A stretch of DNA of 64,000 nt from Neptuniibacter sp048548695 (GTDB lineage Bacteria; Pseudomonadota; Gammaproteobacteria; Pseudomonadales; Balneatricaceae). Within the stretch, counting starts at the first letter, position 1; each line of letters opens with the position of its first letter. The notes beneath the pieces are model-generated. The model was not told where the DNA came from, made no database searches, and saw nothing but the letters and a program-made list of their open reading frames with translations. The stretch is from NCBI RefSeq assembly GCF_048548695.1, contig NZ_JBLYIF010000001.1; one strand, given 5' to 3'. Made by a program: the position numbers and the translations under genes. Below, piece by piece: positions 58,073 to 64,000 of the stretch.

Positions 58073-58844
58073 ATTTGCTGGATTCCCAATTTAGATTATT
58101 CTCAATAAATATAGGTTATTGGGAGGGGTAAAAGCAAGAAGTACCGTTATATTTGCCGAAATAATTGCGCGAAAATTAAGGTCTGTAGCCTAATAATAAT
58201 TTTAACGATTCTTTCTGGCATGAGCTGTACGGTCAACCAGCCGATCATTGGGTCAGAGCGGGTTTACTTGCAGCAAACCGTTATAACTAGCCCGCCCCCG
58301 CTCTCTTATCAATCACCTTCAGCGATTACTTAGAGAATCTCATGCTGAGCGCCCGGATCTTTAAGAACTCAGAGTACGAGCATCTAGAAACTACATTCTT
58401 CGTCGTTCTAGCAGATCCAGTGTACGTAGTTACCGCCCTCTTCTTGGTGATTAGTCTGGTGCTTAGCAATGCATGAGTCACGTCTATCAAAAATTTCCAT
58501 TTAAGTGCTCGAAAGCCATGTTCGAAATTCTTGCGTAACTTACCCAAACCCAGGAGAAACGTTAAAGTAATTTACGCAACCTTCTACCCTTCCCGTTCTT
58601 TCATGGAATCTTGTCTGAAACTAAGAAAAGTAAAAATTTCATAGAAAACCCAAAACGCCAGGAATATAGGATGTAATTGCGAAATGGTTATAAATAAATA
58701 CAAGGAAAGATAATTTTTCGATTTTTATCAAAAAGTTCTAGCAAGACCCTTCGTTCTTAGAGGCGAGCTCATTGATCCTTCTGCGCCCCCTGCAGAAGTT
58801 GCCTCGAACATTTAATATAGAATTAGTCAGGTATTTTCTAAGGG
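58073..58844. other. Long intergenic region between fic and the ubiquitin-like operon
   Basis: About 770 bp with no frame I trust. A 73-codon minus-strand frame at 58326-58547 has no family resemblance or ribosome-binding site. The region is AT-rich with no detectable tRNA or repeat. It may be decayed island DNA. Confidence 0.4.
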
Positions 58845-58869
58845 GTGAGAGGGTTTAAGCCTCTCACCT
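58845..58869 (-). terminator. Hairpin at the end of the ubiquitin-like operon
   Basis: GGTGAGAGG-7 nt-CCTCTCACC is a 9-bp perfect stem 20 bp after the DUF6527 stop. On the minus strand it is followed by CCTTAGAAAAT rather than a clean T run, so it may terminate weakly or protect the mRNA end. Confidence 0.55.
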
Positions 58870-58889
58870 GTATTTCTTTTCAGCCCCTT

Positions 58890-59219
58890 TTAACACCACA
58901 CCACCTTTCCGCTTCTAACCCAAAAATGTGACTTACAACCAGTCTTAAGCCACACAGATGGATACAGGGTCGGCTTACCGCCCTCATCAACACTGAGCTT
59001 CCAATTGGGCGATGCTTCTTTGATTAAAAGCAGTTCTAGCTTCTTCCCACAGCCACATGGACATCTGAATCCGACAGCCCAATTCTCACCATCCTCTCGG
59101 GCTAAGACTATATTCCTTAGTGGTAACCGAGCTGGCGGCGTATCCCCCTCAATTATTTTGATTCGACGACCAGGCGATACAAATTCAATCAGCTTTAATA
59201 ACCAGATTGGTTTTTTCAT
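58890..59219 (-). CDS. DUF6527 family protein
   Basis: A 109-residue protein with a conserved Cys/His pattern suggesting zinc binding: FRCPCGCGKKLELLL, then TLYPSVWLKTGCKSHFWVRSGKVVWC. To my knowledge DUF6527 proteins regularly lie next to bacterial multi-ubiquitin and E1 genes, as here, so it is probably an accessory of the conjugation system (perhaps a RING-like or substrate adaptor part, which is inference). Its start overlaps the stop of the E1 gene by 4 bp. Confidence 0.8.
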   Translation of the reverse strand: MKKPIWLLKLIEFVSPGRRIKIIEGDTPPARLPLRNIVLAREDGENWAVGFRCPCGCGKKLELLLIKEASPNWKLSVDEGGKPTLYPSVWLKTGCKSHFWVRSGKVVWC

Positions 59220-60616
59220 GCAGCCACTCCTTTCTCAATAGAAAAACAGGGCATTCCTAGCAATGGCTCATGCAGGCCGCGGCCTATATGAGGATTCGTT
59301 CCACAGCTAAATTCATCCTCGCCAAAGTATTCCTCTTCACCAGTTGCCAAAGAGAATGTAGTTCTGCTGAAGTAAGAATTTGGCTCATGTCTAAATGGGT
59401 AGCACCTAGCAACGAACTCCAGTACACAGGCGCTTGCTGCTCGCATATTCAAGGTGATTACTGAGGGGGCTTCCTCGATAATACCTTTTAGATAACCTGC
59501 TGCGACCTGCTCATCGTGGTCTTCGGGGGCAACTGCACGTAAATATTCATTGCGTAAAGATTCCGGTGAGTAAACGCCACGATCAAACAATGTTGCCCCT
59601 CCTGGAAAGGTATAGTCTAGGCGCCCACAGGCATCAGCTATGGCTATACTCTCATTCGGTGTTTTTCTGGTTGGGATGGTTACAGCCACGTCAAATAAGG
59701 GTTGTAAGAATGCAGAAGCCATTCGGTCGCATATTTGCCGCCCTTCAAAACTATCAACACAGCAAAATAACAGGTCTGCATCACCTGCAGCTTCAATGGC
59801 TTCCCGAGAACTGATACTGGATTCGATACAGTGAATATCAATATCATCACGATACATTGCAATTCTTGCAGCAAGCATTTTTGTTTTAAAACGCCCTTCG
59901 CTGGCATCTTTCAGTGTCGAATTAATGATCCGGTTAAGGTTTTTCAATTCAACCTTATCGAAGTCGATAAGAATTAATCGCCCAATACCCATTCTGGCCA
60001 ATTGCTCAGCGACGATAGATCCAGTACCAGATACACCGACAATGCAAGCTGTTAAATATCTCAGGTCCTCTCTCATGGCAGAGGAAAACGTCATAGGACG
60101 TTTTTCCAAGCTACCAGTTTTAGATGCTCTCCATATGGTTATATCTTCCGATGAACAAATGACCGACTCAACGTATTCAAAGCTAAGACCCCTCTGGTAA
60201 AGGCGTGCGCGTATAGCGCCGTCGGGTGTCATTATTGCCGACCCGTGCAATGTCGTCGGTAATGAAACACCCTCAAATAGGCTTGGAATAGTACGGAGGT
60301 CACTATCATCGTCATAGTTAGAGAAATCAAATAGGCCGCCGGGGTGAGAATGAATCAAGATAACTGACAAACTCTCTGATTCAGCTTTGTCAATTGCCTC
60401 TTCAATTGAAGAGCCAGGCCAAGCAACCCTGTTTGGAAATCTCACTCTACAGCTATCATGCGGAACAAGCATTAGCTCTTTAACCAGTAGACGGTGCTCA
60501 CTACTTTTTCCGCATAACAAAATGGCTGCTGCTTCAAGGCCATCGCCGGGAAACAAGTGACTTATCAACTGTGTGTGATGTTGCGTAGAAATGGCAAGTC
60601 TATACGGTGTATTCAT
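59216..60616 (-). CDS. JAMM peptidase - ThiF/E1 fusion
   Basis: A 466-residue two-domain enzyme. Residues ~5-140 are a JAB/JAMM deubiquitinase-like domain with E28, H89, H91, S99 and D102 in the exact H-x-H-x7-S-x2-D arrangement. Residues ~175-430 are a ThiF/MoeB/E1 adenylating domain: GVSGTGSIVAEQLARMGIGRLILIDFDKVELKNLNR with the glycine loop and the acidic residue for ATP, then LLFCCVDSFEGRQICD. It would both trim and activate the ubiquitin-like partner encoded next to it. Overlaps of 4 bp on both sides show one operon. Confidence 0.93.
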   Translation of the reverse strand: MNTPYRLAISTQHHTQLISHLFPGDGLEAAAILLCGKSSEHRLLVKELMLVPHDSCRVRFPNRVAWPGSSIEEAIDKAESESLSVILIHSHPGGLFDFSNYDDDSDLRTIPSLFEGVSLPTTLHGSAIMTPDGAIRARLYQRGLSFEYVESVICSSEDITIWRASKTGSLEKRPMTFSSAMREDLRYLTACIVGVSGTGSIVAEQLARMGIGRLILIDFDKVELKNLNRIINSTLKDASEGRFKTKMLAARIAMYRDDIDIHCIESSISSREAIEAAGDADLLFCCVDSFEGRQICDRMASAFLQPLFDVAVTIPTRKTPNESIAIADACGRLDYTFPGGATLFDRGVYSPESLRNEYLRAVAPEDHDEQVAAGYLKGIIEEAPSVITLNMRAASACVLEFVARCYPFRHEPNSYFSRTTFSLATGEEEYFGEDEFSCGTNPHIGRGLHEPLLGMPCFSIEKGVAA

Positions 60617-61779
60617 TCCCCCACCTCCCGTAACAGAGACTCTTCTACAACTGCCATCTGAGTGATAACGCTATCTGTCATTGGGTTCCAACGTGTTGCC
60701 CCATTAAGGTGTCGACTCCATCGCTGATAACTAATGCCGCCAATTGAAACATGGCTAGAGGTCTGCGCTATCTCGGCCCCCGAAGTCAGTTTTAATGGGG
60801 GATTGCAATAAAACATATCAATGGCTGCATCAGGGTATGATGCTGGGACATCGATGGCGACATCTACTACTTTATGGTTGTACCCTTCGGGCAGCAGGTA
60901 ATCCCGAATAACCAGCCAGCGTCGAGTGTCGTCAATCAAGGTCTCCCACGTGATACACAAGGTATTCAAATAGGCGGCATCTTTTTCCAATAAAGCAAAA
61001 TCTGCGCGCAAACCCATTGTCGCCTCCCCGTTGTTTATTTCGGCAGGTGTCAGCCTGAGCTTTTCAATACCGGGTTTAGTCAAATCGATAACGTCATCGA
61101 CTGTGATGCTTTGCTTCGGCTCTCCTTTAACCTTAAGTATCAAAATCCAACCTTCAGCAGGATTAAACCCTGCGGCCTGCATTGCTTCTGAGGCCAAAAT
61201 AGTAGGCTGTTCAGAGATTATCCGAACACCATGCACATTAAGCACCCAGCTGGGCTTCTCAGAATAGATTCGTTCCAATCCTGATTCTGATAAGTCAACT
61301 TTGTCCCCACTTTCAAGTAACACATCTTCCATTTTGCGCTGTTCCAGCCACAGCGACTGCTCAGCAGGAATGTCGCCAAGGGTTCGCAGGGCTGTTTCAC
61401 TTATATGCTCAGTTCCCCAAGGGAAACGCTTACCATTGAGTTCAAAGTAGAAAATGCGGTCGCTTTCGAAGGCGATAAACTGCTCGACCCCTTGTTGATA
61501 GACGTCAACCGTTTCCGATAGGTTGACTTCTTCCAGCATGCCTGAGCCCTGTAACATCAACAGCATGTAGTTATTGGCAGGGGTATGGCCTGCTGCCTCC
61601 AGTATTTGCCGGCCAGTGGGAACTGGGTCATCAGTACAGACAGCCTCTTGCTCCAAATGCTCATTGGCAACTACTATCTGGTATTGATTGGCCAGGCGCG
61701 GCGGCCTTTGTTCACGAAGACAAGCAAGAATGTCTTCAAGCGGAATAGGTGGTACTGTTTGTGTGTTGCTATCACTCAT
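60613..61779 (-). CDS. Triple ubiquitin-like domain fused to an E2-type domain
   Basis: A 388-residue protein. Three consecutive multiubiquitin-type beta-grasp modules are visible at ~33-106, 107-177 and 178-250; each has the pattern short strand pair, helix with Ala/Gly (RQILEAAGHTPAN; EAMQAAGFNPAEG), W/Y-x-L-x-L strand, then Val-Asp-x-Ser/Thr and Gly-x-Glu. Residues ~258-388 match the prokaryotic E2 family E: YNHKVVDVAIDVPASYPDAAIDMFYCNPPL, with C325 as likely catalytic Cys. I use the ATG at 61779 (AAGAGA upstream); an ATG at 61851 adds 24 residues. It lies between the helicase and the JAMM-E1 gene. Confidence 0.88.
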   Translation of the reverse strand: MSDSNTQTVPPIPLEDILACLREQRPPRLANQYQIVVANEHLEQEAVCTDDPVPTGRQILEAAGHTPANNYMLLMLQGSGMLEEVNLSETVDVYQQGVEQFIAFESDRIFYFELNGKRFPWGTEHISETALRTLGDIPAEQSLWLEQRKMEDVLLESGDKVDLSESGLERIYSEKPSWVLNVHGVRIISEQPTILASEAMQAAGFNPAEGWILILKVKGEPKQSITVDDVIDLTKPGIEKLRLTPAEINNGEATMGLRADFALLEKDAAYLNTLCITWETLIDDTRRWLVIRDYLLPEGYNHKVVDVAIDVPASYPDAAIDMFYCNPPLKLTSGAEIAQTSSHVSIGGISYQRWSRHLNGATRWNPMTDSVITQMAVVEESLLREVGE

Positions 61780-61873
61780 AATGATTAATCTCTTGTTTCG
61801 CCAGCCGCGACATGCGGTTTTTTGGCTGTTCAAGACCTTAATCGCAAGCAATCTACAAACCGGAAAGATTAAT

Positions 61874-64000
61874 TTACTTTTTTATAGTGACTTTTCCCTG
61901 CGGAACATCACCGCAGATAAAGAAGTTGGGGCAGGTTGGGCACCCGCGAGTCGAAGGTGCTGCAGAATAGCTCCCACCAGAAATGGCAGTCAGGGCGCTG
62001 CTACTCTTTTCTAGCCGCCCTCCTCTCTTTTTGTCTGTGATGGACACTGCTTCTTGTGTTTCACCCGCTAAATGCACCGCCTCTACTTCGGTACCCTTGC
62101 CAAAACGTCTTTCTGCGGCTTCAAGCAGAACCGAATATTCCAACTGGTCAAACTCATTCGAGCGCTGTTTTCCGGTTTTTATACGTCGAATGCTATGACG
62201 CCCGGACTCATCAACAAAAACCTCATCAGGCAGAACTGTAACCACTCCATCTGGAAAAGACAGCTGTAACTCCTCCGGTTTAACCAGTTGCTTGTCTTGA
62301 CGAGTCTCCAACAGAAACTCAACGAGGCGATAGCCTATACGCTGATAATCTTCAGCATAACCATGGTCAACAGGCCCCTTGGCATGCCACGAACGCTGGA
62401 ATTGTTCATCTAATTCAGCTGCTGCTGGGTTTGACTCCGGATAACTGGTTTTCAACCAATCAATAACGTCATAAACGACGTTGTGCATTTGTAGGAATGC
62501 ACTTTCTGTTCGCTTACCTCCCAAGGCCAAACCGTGTGTATAAAGGAACCGGCGGGGACATCCGTTATAAAGTCCGAGTTGTTTATCGGAGATTAATAGA
62601 CCATCACCGGTGTCGGTAGCAATCAGTTGAGCTGGCGCATCATTGGCGGATAATAACGACGGCTGATTAATTTGCTGAATATACCCGCAAATACGTTCTA
62701 TATACTTTGAGGGGCTTCGGTTCTTGCCGCTATTTTGTACCGATGATGCATAAAGGATTAACCGGTCTCTAGCCCTTGATGCTGCCACGAAAAATTTGCA
62801 TTCTTCCTCTTCGTCATGCCCTCGTTTAATGGCCTCCTTTCCGGTAAGCTCTTCAGTTCCTTCAATCAAACCATCAGGCGGTAAACAATTAGGAGATTTA
62901 TTGTTTCCTGGCAACCCAGTCGAAATCATGCCAGGCAAATGCACAACGTCAAACTCAAGCCCTTTGCTCGCATGAATTGTCATCAGGCGTACACCTTGGA
63001 GATTCATGGCGGCCTGAGGCAACTGACGAATATCCCTATCTTCTGATAACTGGACAATGCGTCGAATTCTAAAGAGCAAGCGTTCTATCAGTAGCCCCCT
63101 ACCATTAACTCTCTTACGACAAAAATTCAGCAGCTGCCATATTGCAATTCCCTGCATTCGCTTCTGGATCTGATCCGACTGTGCGATTTCTTTGGCTATT
63201 CCCAAGCGATCAATTACCAAAGTTGCCAATACAGACCAAGGGCTATCCTGTTTAGAGAAGCCGTGGAGTACCGAAATTAGATGCTGTAGAGACTTTCGTC
63301 CGGCATCCGATAACGGGTTGATATCGTCAATGCAATCAACCCAGCCCAGTGCGGGCAAGTCCTTCTCCTTAATGTATTGGCTAACGGATTGCACATCGTT
63401 CACCGTCATCGTCATGCTTGGTAAGCCAGCTGCCCGAATCAGCCCCAGAGCACGTTTATCCACCAGAAGTGATAACAATGATAAGAGATCTCTGATTTCA
63501 GCACGTTCAAACAGACTGCCTAAATACAATACTGGTATGCCTTGATGCTCAAGTTTTCCTGCTACTTCGCTGAGCCTGGCATTGGACGTACATAGGACTG
63601 CCTGTTTTTCATAGGCAAATCCTTGCTCAATTTTTTCTTCAATGGCTGCGGCAATGGCGGCAATTTCGTCATCAGGTTTGCCGGCTACCCTAAACTCCGG
63701 CAACTCACCAGAGCCCCCTCTCTTGGGGTCAAGGTTTAGTGGCAAAACCCCAACAGACGCTTTCATATTCGTTGAAAACGTTGAATACAAATTAATGACT
63801 TCAGCAACCGAACGGTAATTCACTGCCAACTGCTCGGCTTTAGCGCCGGGGAAATCCTCGATAAAGCGCTGCATATTAATAGACGAGGCGCCGCGAAAAC
63901 GGTAGATAGACTGACAGGAATCACCGACAACCCAGAGTTTCTCACCTTTCCCAGCAATTGCCTTAAGTAAACGTACGGAAGCTCTGTTTACATCCTGATA
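61874..64000 (-). CDS. UvrD/RecB-type helicase with Fe-S nuclease-like C-terminus (partial)
   Basis: The frame is open to the right edge of the window, so the N-terminus with Walker A is missing. Superfamily 1 motifs seen: YQDVN (end of motif II), VVGDSCQSIYRFRG (III), AVNYRS (IV), VRLMTIHASKGLEFDVVHLPG (V) and FFVAASRARDRLIL (VI). The C-terminal domain has a Cys before PRRFLY and CPTCPNFFIC, the four-Cys [4Fe-4S] arrangement of AddB/Cas4-like nucleases, and IRRIKTGK where DxKTGK is usual. It lies 94 bp upstream of the ubiquitin-like gene in the same direction. Confidence 0.88.
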   Translation of the reverse strand, partial: YQDVNRASVRLLKAIAGKGEKLWVVGDSCQSIYRFRGASSINMQRFIEDFPGAKAEQLAVNYRSVAEVINLYSTFSTNMKASVGVLPLNLDPKRGGSGELPEFRVAGKPDDEIAAIAAAIEEKIEQGFAYEKQAVLCTSNARLSEVAGKLEHQGIPVLYLGSLFERAEIRDLLSLLSLLVDKRALGLIRAAGLPSMTMTVNDVQSVSQYIKEKDLPALGWVDCIDDINPLSDAGRKSLQHLISVLHGFSKQDSPWSVLATLVIDRLGIAKEIAQSDQIQKRMQGIAIWQLLNFCRKRVNGRGLLIERLLFRIRRIVQLSEDRDIRQLPQAAMNLQGVRLMTIHASKGLEFDVVHLPGMISTGLPGNNKSPNCLPPDGLIEGTEELTGKEAIKRGHDEEEECKFFVAASRARDRLILYASSVQNSGKNRSPSKYIERICGYIQQINQPSLLSANDAPAQLIATDTGDGLLISDKQLGLYNGCPRRFLYTHGLALGGKRTESAFLQMHNVVYDVIDWLKTSYPESNPAAAELDEQFQRSWHAKGPVDHGYAEDYQRIGYRLVEFLLETRQDKQLVKPEELQLSFPDGVVTVLPDEVFVDESGRHSIRRIKTGKQRSNEFDQLEYSVLLEAAERRFGKGTEVEAVHLAGETQEAVSITDKKRGGRLEKSSSALTAISGGSYSAAPSTRGCPTCPNFFICGDVPQGKVTIKK

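Noticed and set aside
58326..58547. 73-codon minus-strand frame in the fic to DUF6527 gap
   Set aside because: No family resemblance, no ribosome-binding site and no coupling to a neighbour.
1..64000. CRISPR array, retron or diversity-generating retroelement
   Set aside because: No regularly spaced direct repeats with spacers, no reverse transcriptase and no template/variable repeat pair near the tail genes.

Overview
The window is a gammaproteobacterial chromosome segment carrying a complete tRNA-integrated siphovirus prophage and, at its right end, an accessory island with a bacterial ubiquitin-like conjugation operon. The gammaproteobacterial reading rests on the order uvrC-pgsA-tRNA(Gly,Cys,Leu), a DUF1853 gene and the style of the hypFABCDE proteins; I cannot name a genus. 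Base composition looks moderate, near 50% GC, and AT-richer in the right-hand island.

Left host block (1-4308): the end of a membrane protein, a convergent terminator, a DUF1853 gene on the minus strand, a small unknown gene, uvrC, pgsA and a three-gene tRNA operon behind a near-consensus promoter. Prophage (4285-44484): it is bounded by an exact 24-bp direct repeat formed from the 3' end of tRNA-Leu(UAA). Its layout is lambda-like: integrase and Xis-like gene; a long leftward early operon (5.4-14.3 kb) with accessory genes, a C5 methyltransferase and a recombination module (DUF1351, a candidate annealing protein, a RecE-like nuclease); a left operator/promoter; an accessory block between the left operator and the repressor (HIRAN membrane protein, secreted proteins, a CsrA-like protein, DUF4760); a LexA-type repressor; a right operator/promoter and Cro-like gene; an O-like initiator with iterons inside its own gene, P-like loader, SSB, NinB/NinG and a Q-like gene; a late leader with terminator; a lysis cassette containing an endolysin, nested spanins and, unexpectedly, a stand-alone response-regulator receiver domain; HNH and P27-type terminase; HK97-type head genes; and a siphovirus tail module with a programmed -1 frameshift.

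Right host block (44.6-53.6 kb): hypF, hypA, hypB, hypC, a GmhA-like SIS isomerase, hypD and hypE for [NiFe]-hydrogenase maturation, then a DUF4864 protein and a GAPDH. Accessory island (53.7-64 kb): a KfrA-like DNA-binding protein beside an operator-like palindrome, two unknown genes flanking an orphan NarL-type response regulator, a long non-coding stretch, a Fic protein, another long non-coding stretch, and a leftward operon encoding a UvrD-type helicase with an Fe-S nuclease-like C-terminus (running off the right edge), a three-ubiquitin/E2 fusion, a JAMM-protease/E1 fusion and a DUF6527 protein.

The most interesting items are: the ubiquitin-like operon with its linked helicase; the phage-borne CsrA and CheY-like proteins; a twin-hairpin element that hides the ribosome-binding site in front of two phage structural genes; three related attC-like foldback elements between small genes of the leftward operon; and mirrored operator sets that define the phage immunity region.
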